Below are positions 17,336-25,954 of a stretch of 64,000 nt of DNA, one piece after another (positions within the stretch are counted from its first letter, which is position 1; each line of letters begins with the position of its first letter). The notes beneath the pieces are model-generated. The model did no database searches, had not been told where the DNA came from, and saw only the letters and a list, made by a program, of their open reading frames with translations. The stretch is taken from NCBI GenBank assembly GCA_020634565.1, contig JACKBN010000008.1, positions 186,001 through 250,000 on the forward strand, read 5' to 3'. A program made the position numbers and the translations under genes. Source of the DNA: Ardenticatenaceae bacterium (GTDB taxonomy: Bacteria > Chloroflexota > Anaerolineae > Promineifilales > Promineifilaceae).

Positions 17336-18196
17336 ATGGAAACAAAACTAAAAACACCTCAATCCATCCCCTCAGCCTGCGAAACCTGCCCCATGCACAA
17401 TGCGGGCAACCTGCGCAAGCTGGGGGTAAACATGGAAAATTCAGATTACGTGATTGCCCTGGCAGGCAATCCCAACACCGGCAAGAGCACCGTCTTCAAC
17501 GCGCTCACCGGACTACGGCAGCACACCGGCAACTGGCCGGGCAAAACCGTCGCCCGTGCGGAGGGTGCCTTTAGCTACGGCGACAAGCAGTACAAAATCG
17601 TCGATTTGCCCGGCACCTACTCGCTGCTCTCCACCAGCCTGGACGAAGAAGTCGCCCGCGACTTCATCCTGTTCGGCCAGCCTGACGTGACCGTGATTGT
17701 GGTGGACGCCACCCGGCTAGAGCGCAACCTGAACCTGGTGCTGCAAGTGCTGGAAATCACCGATCGGGCCGTGGTTTGCCTGAATCTGATCGACGAAGCG
17801 CGCCGCCACAAGCTGCAAGTTGATGAGCGACGGCTAGCCCGCGATCTGGGCGTCCCCGTCGTGCCCACTGCCGCACGCCAGGGTGAAGGCTTGCAGGAAC
17901 TGCTAGCCGCCATCCACGATGTGGCCACGGGCCAAACGGTGTGTAAACCGTACCGCGCCAAATCAGAATCACCCGCGATTAAGCGGGCTTTGGAGCGATT
18001 GGTGCCGCAAATCGAGGCGGCTTTCCCTGGCTTGCCCAACGCTCGCTGGGTGGCTTTACGCTTGCTAGACGGCGACGAGCGGCTGATGCAAGCCGTCCGC
18101 CAGGGCGAATTGGGTGATCTGACCCGACCGGAACTGGTGACCTTGCCAGAAGCCTCGGCAAACAATCGCGTTATTCCGCTGGAGGTGGCCTCATGA
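17336..18196 (+). CDS. feoB: FeoB G-protein domain (separate GTPase subunit of ferrous iron transporter)
   Basis: A 286-residue protein covering only the cytosolic part of FeoB: an N-terminal extension with CETCPMH, then G1 GNPNTGKST (about residues 42-50), G3 DLPGTYS, G4 NLID, and a helical GDI-like tail. Full FeoB proteins are 650-800 residues with this domain fused to the permease. Here the coding stops and the permease begins in the -1 frame with an ATGA overlap. Both pieces are intact, so they probably work as two subunits of one Fe(II) importer. An alternative start lies 31 codons later, just before the G domain. Confidence 0.88.
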   Translation: METKLKTPQSIPSACETCPMHNAGNLRKLGVNMENSDYVIALAGNPNTGKSTVFNALTGLRQHTGNWPGKTVARAEGAFSYGDKQYKIVDLPGTYSLLSTSLDEEVARDFILFGQPDVTVIVVDATRLERNLNLVLQVLEITDRAVVCLNLIDEARRHKLQVDERRLARDLGVPVVPTAARQGEGLQELLAAIHDVATGQTVCKPYRAKSESPAIKRALERLVPQIEAAFPGLPNARWVALRLLDGDERLMQAVRQGELGDLTRPELVTLPEASANNRVIPLEVAS

Positions 18197-19626
18197 CCAG
18201 TGTGAATCTAACCGTGAACCCCAACGACATCCTGCAAACGGCCGAATCCCTACGTTGGGAAATCGGCCCTGAGTTTCATGAGCAGCTGATGGAAGGCATC
18301 TACACCGAAGCAGCCAATCTGGCCGACCGCGCCGTGACCCGCCCCGATGAGAAGCCGCGCTTTGACCTGGACCGCACCATCGACAAAATTGTGACCAGCC
18401 GCGTTTGGGGCTTTCCCATGATGCTGCTGCTCTTCACCATCGTCTTCTGGCTGACGATTAGTGGGGCCAACGTACCCTCCTCGCTGCTGGCAACGCTGCT
18501 CATCGACAAAACCGTGCCACTGCTGCACCAGGCGGCCGATTTCTTGCGCTTCCCCTGGTGGCTCAGCGGCTTCCTGATCGACGGCATGTATCTGGCGACG
18601 GCCTGGGTGGTCAGCGTGATGCTGCCGCCGATGGCCATCTTCTTCCCGCTGTTTACGCTGCTGGAAGATTTTGGTTATTTGCCGCGCGTGGCCTTCAATC
18701 TGGACAATCTGTTCCGCAAATCGGGCGCGCACGGCAAGCAGGCGCTGAGCATGATGATGGGCTTTGGCTGTAACGCCGCTGGCGTGGTGGCCACGCGCAT
18801 CATCGACAGCCCGCGGGAACGGCTGATTGCCATCATCACCAATAATTTTGCGTTGTGCAACGGCCGTTGGCCTACGCAAATCCTCATCGCCTCCCTGTTT
18901 ATGGGAGGATTGGTGCCTGCGTACCTGGGCGGCCTCATTTCGGCGCTGTCTGTAGTGGGGATTGCTCTGCTGGGCGTGTTTATCAGCTTTGTGGTTTCGT
19001 GGGGCTTGTCCCGCACCATGCTCAAGGGCGAAGTGTCTACCTTTAGTTTGGAGCTGCCGCCGTACCGCCCGCCGCGCATCTGGCAAACGATTTACACCTC
19101 GGTCATCGACCGCACGCTGATTGTGCTGTGGCGCGCCGTGACGTTTGCGCTGCCCGCTGGCGCAGTCATCTGGCTGAGCGCCAACATCATGATTGGCGGC
19201 GTCAGCATTGCCGAGCATCTGGTTAACGTTTTGGACCCGATTGGCTGGCTGATTGGGCTGAACGGCGTGATTTTGGTGGCGTACATCGTCGCCATCCCAG
19301 CCAACGAAATTGTGATCCCAACCGTGCTGATGCTGACGGTGCTGGTCACCGGCACAAACGCTGGGGCAGGCGCGGGCGTCATGTTCGAGTTGGATTCGCA
19401 GGCAGACACAATGGCGTTGTTTAGTGCGGGGGGCTGGACGTTGTTAACGGCCGTAAACCTCATGCTCTTCTCGCTGCTGCACAACCCTTGCAGCACCACG
19501 ATTTACACCATCTATAAAGAAACGGGCAGCAAAAAGTGGACGGCCGTTGCCACCCTGCTGCCGCTGGTGATGGGTTTTGTTGTCACCTTTTTTGTGGCGC
19601 AGATTTGGCGATTGTTTGCAGGATAG
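18193..19626 (+). CDS. feoB: FeoB permease domain (separate membrane subunit)
   Basis: A 477-residue membrane protein beginning with the end of the FeoB helical domain and then eight or more membrane helices. The Gate motifs are present: GFGCNAAGV (about residue 193) and NNFALCNGRWP near 220, plus a second Gate region with LMLFSLLHNPCSTT near 430. It forms the Fe(II) path through the membrane. Coupled by four bases to the GTPase gene. Ends just before a long AT-rich hairpin that may be its terminator. Confidence 0.88.
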   Translation: MTSVNLTVNPNDILQTAESLRWEIGPEFHEQLMEGIYTEAANLADRAVTRPDEKPRFDLDRTIDKIVTSRVWGFPMMLLLFTIVFWLTISGANVPSSLLATLLIDKTVPLLHQAADFLRFPWWLSGFLIDGMYLATAWVVSVMLPPMAIFFPLFTLLEDFGYLPRVAFNLDNLFRKSGAHGKQALSMMMGFGCNAAGVVATRIIDSPRERLIAIITNNFALCNGRWPTQILIASLFMGGLVPAYLGGLISALSVVGIALLGVFISFVVSWGLSRTMLKGEVSTFSLELPPYRPPRIWQTIYTSVIDRTLIVLWRAVTFALPAGAVIWLSANIMIGGVSIAEHLVNVLDPIGWLIGLNGVILVAYIVAIPANEIVIPTVLMLTVLVTGTNAGAGAGVMFELDSQADTMALFSAGGWTLLTAVNLMLFSLLHNPCSTTIYTIYKETGSKKWTAVATLLPLVMGFVVTFFVAQIWRLFAG

Positions 19627-19630
19627 GAAA

Positions 19631-19685
19631 GTAATTGGGTAATTGAGTAATTAGTAATTTTCCAATTGCCCAATTACTCAATTAC
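19631..19685. repeat. AT-rich hairpin with tandem GTAATTG arms
   Basis: Left arm GTAATTGGGTAATTGAGTAA and onward, right arm CAATTGCCCAATTACTCAATTAC-like in reverse order. Each arm is a run of 7-8-base units. It lies between the convergent feoB permease and lipoprotein genes and overlaps the last codons of the latter. Confidence 0.8.
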
Positions 19686-20208
19686 CTTCTTGGTTAAGAC
19701 GGCCGTTCACGGCCACCGCCCATTCATCCACACTAAATCCACCTGAATCTGCCAAAATAGAAACCACTACCGTCCCTTGGCGGAAGTTCACCATGCGAAA
19801 ACCGGTGCTTTGCAAGGCGCACACTTCTTGCCCGACAACAGGGGGTTCGGCTTTTTCCATTTGGGGAACAGCGCAAGTTCGAGCCAAAAATTCGACAGCT
19901 GCCGCTTCATCGGCCATTTCAAACAAATCGCAAAAAACGGAAATATTGGCCAGTCTATTTTCGACCAGGGAGACGCCATAATAATTTTCAATCTGGTCAG
20001 CGAGGTAGGTTTCGGGGGGAACGGCCGTACGCGTGCTGCCCACGGTAAACGGCGGATCGGCAGTCACATCCGCTGGTTGGCAAGCCACTTCCGGCAAGTT
20101 CGCACCGATCTCATTTCCCTCGTCCTCACGTTGACAGCCAACAAACAAGGCCAAGAAAACACACCCTAAAAACGCAGCAAGAGCAAAATTGTTTCTACTT
20201 TTAACCAT
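19678..20208 (-). CDS. Hypothetical lipoprotein
   Basis: A 176-residue protein with a lipoprotein signal: basic start, hydrophobic LAAFLGCVFLALFVGC with the lipobox Cys near residue 25. The rest is acidic and beta-rich, with three further Cys. No family recognised. Its start overlaps the end of the membrane-protein gene upstream by 8 bases, so the two form an operon and may act together. Its stop lies in the AT-rich hairpin. Confidence 0.7.
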   Translation of the reverse strand: MVKSRNNFALAAFLGCVFLALFVGCQREDEGNEIGANLPEVACQPADVTADPPFTVGSTRTAVPPETYLADQIENYYGVSLVENRLANISVFCDLFEMADEAAAVEFLARTCAVPQMEKAEPPVVGQEVCALQSTGFRMVNFRQGTVVVSILADSGGFSVDEWAVAVNGRLNQEGN

Positions 20209-20653
20209 TAGTCATTTTTTCCTTACGCTGCCAGCCAAACCACTGCTCAAATATGGTAGATCGTAACTGCTTTAAAGGTCCAAAAATTAAATAAGCAACA
20301 ACGACAGCAAGTACAAAACCCAATAGTTGGGCAGGTCTTCCATCAAGTACAAAGCTAAGCGCCCATTGAGCCAATACACCTAACCCAACCAACGCGAACG
20401 CAATTGCAGCAAAAACTACTTCCATCAAGAATGAAACAAAATAAGCAACGAATCGTGTGATTTCATAAATGGTCAGGAGTTCATTCCCAAATTTAAGCAC
20501 CCAATAACCAAGTACAAGAAGAATGGACAGAAGTAAAAAATATGTCTGATATCCCAAAGCAGTTACAAAAAATAAGATGACCGCCATCAACAAAAAAGTA
20601 AAACACCCAATTTCAGCGTTATTTGATGGCAGAAATCGTGCTCTCCAATTCAT
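20201..20653 (-). CDS. Small integral membrane protein
   Basis: A 150-residue protein with four hydrophobic segments (CFTFLLMAVILFFVTALG, TYFLLLSILLVLGYWVL, FVSFLMEVVFAAIAFALVG, LGFVLAVVVAYLIFG) and a basic C-terminus. ATG at 20653 follows GGGAGGGCGAA. First gene of a two-gene unit with the lipoprotein. No family recognised. Local base composition is more AT-rich than the neighbours. Confidence 0.65.
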   Translation of the reverse strand: MNWRARFLPSNNAEIGCFTFLLMAVILFFVTALGYQTYFLLLSILLVLGYWVLKFGNELLTIYEITRFVAYFVSFLMEVVFAAIAFALVGLGVLAQWALSFVLDGRPAQLLGFVLAVVVAYLIFGPLKQLRSTIFEQWFGWQRKEKMTNG

Positions 20654-20699
20654 TTCGCCCTCCCGCAAAATCAATCAGTTAGTTCAATGGAAAAAACTA

Positions 20700-20779
20700 A
20701 CCGCAAAGATGCAAAGGACGCAGAGTTTCAAATATTATCAAAGAAAAACGCTGCGTTCTCCGCGCCTCCGCGGTGAATT
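20700..20779. repeat. Intergenic inverted repeat with CCGCAAAG/GCAGAG words
   Basis: ACCGCAAAGATGCAAAGGACGCAGAG on the left (in parts) and CTGCGTTCTCCGCGCCTCCGCGGT on the right form an imperfect hairpin. Similar dispersed sequences are familiar from Chloroflexota and cyanobacterial genomes; this is recollection, not a search. Confidence 0.55.
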
Positions 20780-20791
20780 TTAGTAAAATCA

Positions 20792-21949
20792 TTAGTAGTT
20801 TTTGATTAGCTCCACGTGCCCACGCAGGCTTTCCATCATTTTGGGGATGGAGATGTATTCGTCTACGACGTGCGCCTGGCTTTCTTCGCTGGCGGCGTAG
20901 CCGATCATGGTGAGGTTGTAGGGCACAAAGTGACGGCCGTCCGTGGCAAACTGGTAGCTGCTCAACTCGGCCTCACGCCCCATGCCCGCACCGATAAGCG
21001 TCTGGGCCTGCTGTACCTTTTCATCGGTGTGCGGGGTATAGAAGCCATAAATCGTCTCGTTGCCCTCAGGGAAAGTTATCGGCGGGGTGCACATGGCATC
21101 TTCCAACAGAACGGTCTGATCACCTACCAAACGCTGCACAAAAGCGCGCAAGCTGCTGAGACTCTCGCTAGCCGTGCGGAAGTCAAGACAGACGCGCGCC
21201 CAAGCGGGCGTGACGTTGGTGCTTTTGGTGTCCACCTCGATGATCGTGGGCGTAACGGATGTTGCCCCCAGCAGTTCATGCGCGGACAGTTCACCTTTGG
21301 CCGCCTGCACATCTTGAATAAATTGAGCCAGGGCGTAGTTAGGATTCACGCCTTTCTCTGGCACGCTGGCATGGACGGAACGGCCGTTAAACTGCACCCA
21401 CATCTGCGCAATGCCCCGATGACCCAGGGCAATCTTGTTATCCGACGGCTCGCCCAACACCACCAAATCCACAGGATAATCCAGGTTTTTAGCCCAATGT
21501 TTAGCCCCGGAACCACCAATCTCTTCTTCGACAACGGCCGTAAACACCACATCCCGCCGTGGACGCACACCCGCGCGCAGCAGCGCCGCCATGCTGTACA
21601 CCTGCACCGCTAGCGGCCCCTTGATGTCACACGCGCCGCGCCCCACAATGCGATCGCCGACAATGGTGCCGCTGTAAGGCGGCACCGACCACAAACTCGG
21701 CTCGCCGGGATCGACGTGGTCCAGATGCGTATTCAGGACCAAAGCACCTAAAGAGGGATCGGTGCCCCGGATACGGCCGTTTACATTGCCAATTTCATCA
21801 ATCCATACCTGATCAAAATTCAGTTTTTGCAGCTCCGCCGCCACCAGCTCCGCCAGCTGAGCCTCTTCAAACGGCATGCTCGGCGTCTGGATCAACCGCT
21901 GTGTAAAGTCAATGCAATCTTGCAAAAGGGTATCCCAATCGAGGTTCAT
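20792..21949 (-). CDS. M20-family metallopeptidase / deacylase
   Basis: A 385-residue zinc hydrolase of the ArgE/DapE/ACY1/CPG2 group. First metal ligands in LNTHLDHVDP, next in GRGACDIKGP, general base in VVEEEIGGSG, followed by the dimerisation lobe and a late ligand His (SQAHVVDEYIS). Members remove acyl or amino-acid groups; the substrate is unclear. It resembles YgeY-like hydrolases. ATG at 21949 follows GGAGAAAGCT. Cytosolic. The neighbours on the minus strand include a second M20 enzyme at 24.4 kb. Confidence 0.87.
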   Translation of the reverse strand: MNLDWDTLLQDCIDFTQRLIQTPSMPFEEAQLAELVAAELQKLNFDQVWIDEIGNVNGRIRGTDPSLGALVLNTHLDHVDPGEPSLWSVPPYSGTIVGDRIVGRGACDIKGPLAVQVYSMAALLRAGVRPRRDVVFTAVVEEEIGGSGAKHWAKNLDYPVDLVVLGEPSDNKIALGHRGIAQMWVQFNGRSVHASVPEKGVNPNYALAQFIQDVQAAKGELSAHELLGATSVTPTIIEVDTKSTNVTPAWARVCLDFRTASESLSSLRAFVQRLVGDQTVLLEDAMCTPPITFPEGNETIYGFYTPHTDEKVQQAQTLIGAGMGREAELSSYQFATDGRHFVPYNLTMIGYAASEESQAHVVDEYISIPKMMESLRGHVELIKNY

Positions 21950-21974
21950 AGCTTTCTCCAAAGTCGGGATGCTT

Positions 21975-22033
21975 ATTGGGTAATTGGTAATTAGTAATTA
22001 TGAAGCAATTACCCAGTTACTATTACCAATTAC
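21975..22033. repeat. AT-rich hairpin with tandem GTAATTG arms
   Basis: TTGGGTAATTGGTAATTAGT on one side and ACCCAGTTACTATTACCAAT in reverse on the other. It lies between the DUF218-type gene and the M20 gene. A partial copy is at about 22715-22743. Confidence 0.75.
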
Positions 22034-22038
22034 TTCTC

Positions 22039-22656
22039 TCATCCCAAATTCAATAAATATACCGAAAACGCCACCACTTCCCGCATGTAAGAGAAGGTTC
22101 GCGTGGCGCTGTTAATCCAACGGATGGAGCGAGTGGGCGAACTGTACGCTTCCATGTGCAAATCATCGGCTACCGCCAGGGCGCGCCGCATGTGGTTGGG
22201 CGTGCTGACGATGAGAAATGTCTCCAGTCCATGCTGCTGGGCCACCAGCCGGGCATTGCGCAAATTTTCGTAGGTAGAAGTAGAGGTTGTTTCCAACAAA
22301 ATGTCGGCGGGATCGACGCCGCGCGCAATGGCGTAGTTACGCCCGACTTCCGCTTCGGCCAGTTCGTCCCGATTACCGACACCGCCCGTGAAGATGAGCG
22401 TGGGCACAGTGCCATCATGGTAAAGCTGGATGGCGTGATTGATGCGCTCCCGGAACACAGGCGACGGCCGTTCGCCCCACACCGCCGCACCCAGCACAAT
22501 CGCTGCATCTGCCGAGCGCGTTTCATCCTTTATCGAGAACAAGAAGACAGTCATCGCCGCGTACCAACCCAGCAGCACCGCCAGGGCCAAAATACCCGTC
22601 ACAATTCGAGCCAAAACGCGAACGGCCGTCCGCAATACCTTCACCAAATTTCTCAC
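22039..22656 (-). CDS. YdcF/SanA-family (DUF218) membrane-anchored protein
   Basis: A 205-residue protein with one N-terminal membrane helix (ARIVTGILALAVLLGWYAA) and a DUF218 domain outside: AIVLGAAVWGERPSPVFRERI, GVGNRDELAEAEVG, TSTYENLRNAR and VSTPNHMRRAL. The family (SanA, YdcF, ElyC) is linked with the cell envelope, but its enzymology is not settled. No signal of an operon apart from same-strand neighbours and a repeat on each side. Confidence 0.82.
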   Translation of the reverse strand: MRNLVKVLRTAVRVLARIVTGILALAVLLGWYAAMTVFLFSIKDETRSADAAIVLGAAVWGERPSPVFRERINHAIQLYHDGTVPTLIFTGGVGNRDELAEAEVGRNYAIARGVDPADILLETTSTSTYENLRNARLVAQQHGLETFLIVSTPNHMRRALAVADDLHMEAYSSPTRSIRWINSATRTFSYMREVVAFSVYLLNLG

Positions 22657-22733
22657 CTAAAAATCAAAGATTCCGCAGATCTAAAGGACAAAAATCTGCC
22701 AAATCTGCGATAACTTTCAAATTACCCAATGAC

Positions 22734-23432
22734 TTAATTACCCAGCTCGGCCAGCTCCCGCTGCCAAAACCAGCGTGCCATCCATAAACCCCAAATGGGA
22801 ATAAGCAGCACCACCAGCCCGCCAAAACCAGTCTCGCCTACCGTGTATGCCAGCGGGGCTGGCACCAACGCTTCCACCAGCGCCAGCAGCACCAGGGCAA
22901 TGCCCGTGACGGTGGTAAATTGCCCCAGCCGCCGGGAATCCAACACCAGCTTGCCCGCCAACCAGATGAGCCACAGCCCCATAAAGGCAAAGCTAATCGT
23001 TTTCAGGCCGGAATCACGGATGGGTTCCATGTACTCCCACATCTGGGCCACAAACAGCGGATTGCCCTGCGCATAACGGGCCACCACCGGCGTACCTAGC
23101 TGGTCAATCAGGCTGGCAACCAGGCCAAAGACCGCGCCCACCGTACCCAACGTGGTAAAAGCGCGCGCCCGATTATCACCTGCGCCAAACTCGGCCAGCA
23201 AGCTCACCAGGAAAACGGCCGCACACAAACCCAGCGTCGCCCCAATGTGAAATGCCTGCCAGGAGATGGCATTCTCGCGCACAAAGGCCAAAAACAGATC
23301 GCCATCATCCCAAAAGCCAGGTGGTAAATCCTGAATCTGGGGAAACCAGACGCCCAAATTCACCCCGACGGCAACCAGCCAACCCAGGCCCAAAATTCCT
23401 GCTGCCAATGTTCCAAGTCGATTATAAGACAT
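22734..23432 (-). CDS. Integral membrane protein, unknown
   Basis: A 232-residue protein with about seven hydrophobic segments (LAAGILGLGWLVAVGVN, AFHIGATLGLCAAVFLVSLL, FTTLGTVGAVFGLVASLI and others). No catalytic motif seen; resembles small families of unknown membrane proteins. Its neighbour 34 bases upstream is an alpha/beta hydrolase, probably in the same transcript. Confidence 0.65.
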   Translation of the reverse strand: MSYNRLGTLAAGILGLGWLVAVGVNLGVWFPQIQDLPPGFWDDGDLFLAFVRENAISWQAFHIGATLGLCAAVFLVSLLAEFGAGDNRARAFTTLGTVGAVFGLVASLIDQLGTPVVARYAQGNPLFVAQMWEYMEPIRDSGLKTISFAFMGLWLIWLAGKLVLDSRRLGQFTTVTGIALVLLALVEALVPAPLAYTVGETGFGGLVVLLIPIWGLWMARWFWQRELAELGN

Positions 23433-23466
23433 TGTTCATTCCTTCCTGCCGCTTTCTCGCCTGCGA

Positions 23467-24390
23467 TTAATTCTCCAGCGGCAAATACTCAGCCAAAAAA
23501 GCTTGCATTTGTGCCGTAAACGTCTCTGGATCGATGGTAAAAATATCCAGATGGCCCGCACCGGGCACCGTGTACAGCTGCTTGGGTTCATTCGCTGCGG
23601 CAAAGATAGCCTGCCCCTGCGCCGGTGGCACCAGCCGATCCTGATCGCCGTGCACCAGCAGCAAGGGCATGGTTAGCTGCGCCACCGTTTCCACCGTGCG
23701 AATCTCGGTGAGCGGTTCCGTCGTAGCCGCATCCATGCGGTCAAACACGTAGGGCGCTAAAAAGCCCGGCCCCCGCGCAATGCTGGGCATGATGTTGGGC
23801 AGATTTTCCTCGAAGCTGCTGTAGGTGCTTTCCAACACCAGTACGGCTGTATCCGGTAGCTGCGCCGCTGCCAAAGCCACGGCCGCGCCCCCCATCGACT
23901 TACCCACCAGCCCAATGCGGCTGGCATCCACTTCCGGGCGCGTCAACAGATAATTGTAAGCGGCAATCACATCGTTGGCTTCGGCGTAGCCCCAGGTTGA
24001 AGCGGCATCACCGCTTTCGCCGTGGTGGCGCATGTCCAGCAGCAGCGCACCGTAGCCCACTTCATGCATGGCCGCCGCCTGCGCCAGCAGTGCCCCGCGA
24101 TTGCCGCCAAAGCCATGTACGTAAATGAGCGTGGCGCCATTGGCCGCTGCCGTGGGCGGCACAAACCAGGCCGCTAATTCCACGCCATCGGCGGAGAACT
24201 GCACGGTTTCGGCCGTAAGGTCAAAATCGGACGGGGTTTGGCTGGGCTGGGTGTGCTGGGGATACAACAGCCGGTCGGTGCTTTGCCCGATAAGCCGATT
24301 GCCGTACCAAACGGCCGTTCCCGCCCCCACCACCAATAAACCAATGAGAAGCCAGCCCACGTTGCCCATACGCCCTCGCTTTTTACTCAT
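23467..24390 (-). CDS. Alpha/beta hydrolase, membrane-anchored
   Basis: A 307-residue protein with an N-terminal membrane helix (VGWLLIGLLVVGAGTAVWYG) and an outer alpha/beta hydrolase domain: oxyanion region YVHGFGGNRG, nucleophile elbow GKSMGG (Ser near 168), acid in VHGDQDRLV and His in GAGHLDI. It is related to the FrsA/BAAT and YqkD-like hydrolases; substrate unknown. ATG at 24390 overlaps the end of the upstream M20 gene by eight bases (ATGAGTAA), so expression is coupled. Confidence 0.85.
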   Translation of the reverse strand: MSKKRGRMGNVGWLLIGLLVVGAGTAVWYGNRLIGQSTDRLLYPQHTQPSQTPSDFDLTAETVQFSADGVELAAWFVPPTAAANGATLIYVHGFGGNRGALLAQAAAMHEVGYGALLLDMRHHGESGDAASTWGYAEANDVIAAYNYLLTRPEVDASRIGLVGKSMGGAAVALAAAQLPDTAVLVLESTYSSFEENLPNIMPSIARGPGFLAPYVFDRMDAATTEPLTEIRTVETVAQLTMPLLLVHGDQDRLVPPAQGQAIFAAANEPKQLYTVPGAGHLDIFTIDPETFTAQMQAFLAEYLPLEN

Positions 24391-25630
24391 CAAACGCTCC
24401 AATCAAATTGAGTACCGCCATCGTATTCAAAGTGGCTTTCGGTACAAATGAACTGACCATCACATATTCCTGATCTTTGCTGCCGTCCTCACTGCGTTCC
24501 GAGCAGTGGGCATTAGCCCCGGAGGGTCCCAATCCATCCAAAGATGGTACGCGCTGCCAAAAATGATTGCCATCGCTCAACCCACCCCGCTCTTCCGGCA
24601 AAATGGTGAAGCCGAGGGATTTGCCCGTTTCTTGCCAGATGTTGAACAGGCGATCGGTGGCCTCATTGCGTGCCCAGGGCGGCGTCTTGCGATACAAATT
24701 CACATTCACCGAACAAGCGTACCCATCCACTGAACTGGCCACGTCAGATTGCCCGTTCAGCGCCAAAATTTCGTCAATCGTCTCCTGGTAGGTGTCTGGT
24801 TTGAAGGTGCGCATCTCCAGCCACGATTCTGCTTCGTGCGGCACGCGGTTGGTCACCACACCACCGCGCATCGTGCCCACGTTCACCGTCACCTGCCGCT
24901 CGTAGTCGGTGATGGCCGCCAGCTTGAGGATGGTGTGCGCCATCTGCACCACGGCATTAGCCCCTTGCGGATGGTAGCTGCCCGCATGGGCCGCACGCCC
25001 TTCCGTTTTCACCTGGAAGATGGCCATCCCTTTGCGCGCCACCACAATCTGGTAGGTGTCATCTACCTTGCTGCCGCCTTCAAAAATGAGGCAGGCCAGC
25101 GTATCTGGCCCTTCCAGCCGCTCGATGCACAGCTGGCCAAAATCTTCCGCTTCAGCTTCTTCGGAAGCATCTACCAAGATGACCCAGTTCACAGCTTCAA
25201 ACTGCTCCGGGGCATGATGCTGCAACGCTTCCAGCATCATGTAGATGAGCACCGTGCCGCCCTTGATGTCCACTGTACCGGGGCCGTAGATGCGGTCCCC
25301 TTCTTCGCGCCAGTGGAAGTTGTTGCGCTCTTCTTCGTGTGCCGGGAAAACGGTGTCCAGGTGGGAAACGAGGCCGATGGTTTGTTTGGTACGGCCGTTC
25401 CGCGTGAGCACCAGATGTTTACCGTAGTGGGGAATAGCAGACTGGACAAATTCGGCCGTAAAGCCCAGCGGGGCAAAAAGGGCCGCCGTCATTTGGCCTA
25501 GCTTGTTTACACCCGCAGCGTGGGCGGTAAAGCTGTTAATTTCCACCATTTGCCGCAGCGTTTCTAAATAGTTGGGCAAATTATTACCAAAATGTTCCTC
25601 TAAAGTTGAGGAAAATGTATTGCGATTCAT
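24383..25630 (-). CDS. M20-family carboxypeptidase G2-like metallopeptidase
   Basis: A 415-residue M20 hydrolase: metal ligands LVSHLDTVFP and GPGTVDIKGG, catalytic pair in VDASEEAEAEDFG, late His in SDGNHFWQ. Similar to carboxypeptidase G2/ArgE-type enzymes that split C-terminal Glu or amide bonds. Start at 25630 is set by AAGGAAGG. It leads an operon with the anchored alpha/beta hydrolase. Distinct in sequence from the M20 enzyme at 20.8 kb. Confidence 0.86.
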   Translation of the reverse strand: MNRNTFSSTLEEHFGNNLPNYLETLRQMVEINSFTAHAAGVNKLGQMTAALFAPLGFTAEFVQSAIPHYGKHLVLTRNGRTKQTIGLVSHLDTVFPAHEEERNNFHWREEGDRIYGPGTVDIKGGTVLIYMMLEALQHHAPEQFEAVNWVILVDASEEAEAEDFGQLCIERLEGPDTLACLIFEGGSKVDDTYQIVVARKGMAIFQVKTEGRAAHAGSYHPQGANAVVQMAHTILKLAAITDYERQVTVNVGTMRGGVVTNRVPHEAESWLEMRTFKPDTYQETIDEILALNGQSDVASSVDGYACSVNVNLYRKTPPWARNEATDRLFNIWQETGKSLGFTILPEERGGLSDGNHFWQRVPSLDGLGPSGANAHCSERSEDGSKDQEYVMVSSFVPKATLNTMAVLNLIGAFDE

Positions 25631-25954
25631 GCGACCTTCCTTATGAAATTGCCACAAAAAGCACCGAGTGATACAGAGATAGTGGCAGGCAATTGAGTCG
25701 GTGCTACCTGTGGCCAGAATTATCCAGTTTTTCTATCACGATCACCCATTTTAGGCGAATCGGTTCTGCCAATAACGCCAATCAATCCTAAGGCCATTTT
25801 TATTTATACGAAGAGACGAAGGAAGCAAGGAACAAAGGAAAATATTCCCTTTGTATCTTTCTGCCTTTGTTCCTTCCTATAAAATCTTCAAGCTTCAACA
25901 AAAAAATGGGGTAAACTACGCGACCAGCCAAAACAAAAGAAGGAGTAAGTTTTT
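25631..25954. other. Divergent intergenic region, M20 gene / gamma-glutamyltransferase gene
   Basis: A 324-base gap without a credible gene. It holds a stem AGCACCGA/TCGGTGCT (25660-25705) and an inverted repeat built of GGAACAAAGG words (25818-25877). No promoter stands out, though TATAAA occurs at 25878. Confidence 0.5.
25818..25877. repeat. Inverted repeat of AAGGAACAAAGG words
   Basis: AGGAACAAAGG on the left and CCTTTGTTCCT on the right, with further GAAGGAAG and CTTCC words outside. Similar in style to the tandem-word hairpins seen elsewhere here but with its own sequence. Confidence 0.6.

Noticed and set aside
25828..25883. TTGTAT/TATAAA as a promoter of the gamma-glutamyltransferase gene
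   Set aside because: The spacer is 21 bases and overlaps the repeat; not convincing.
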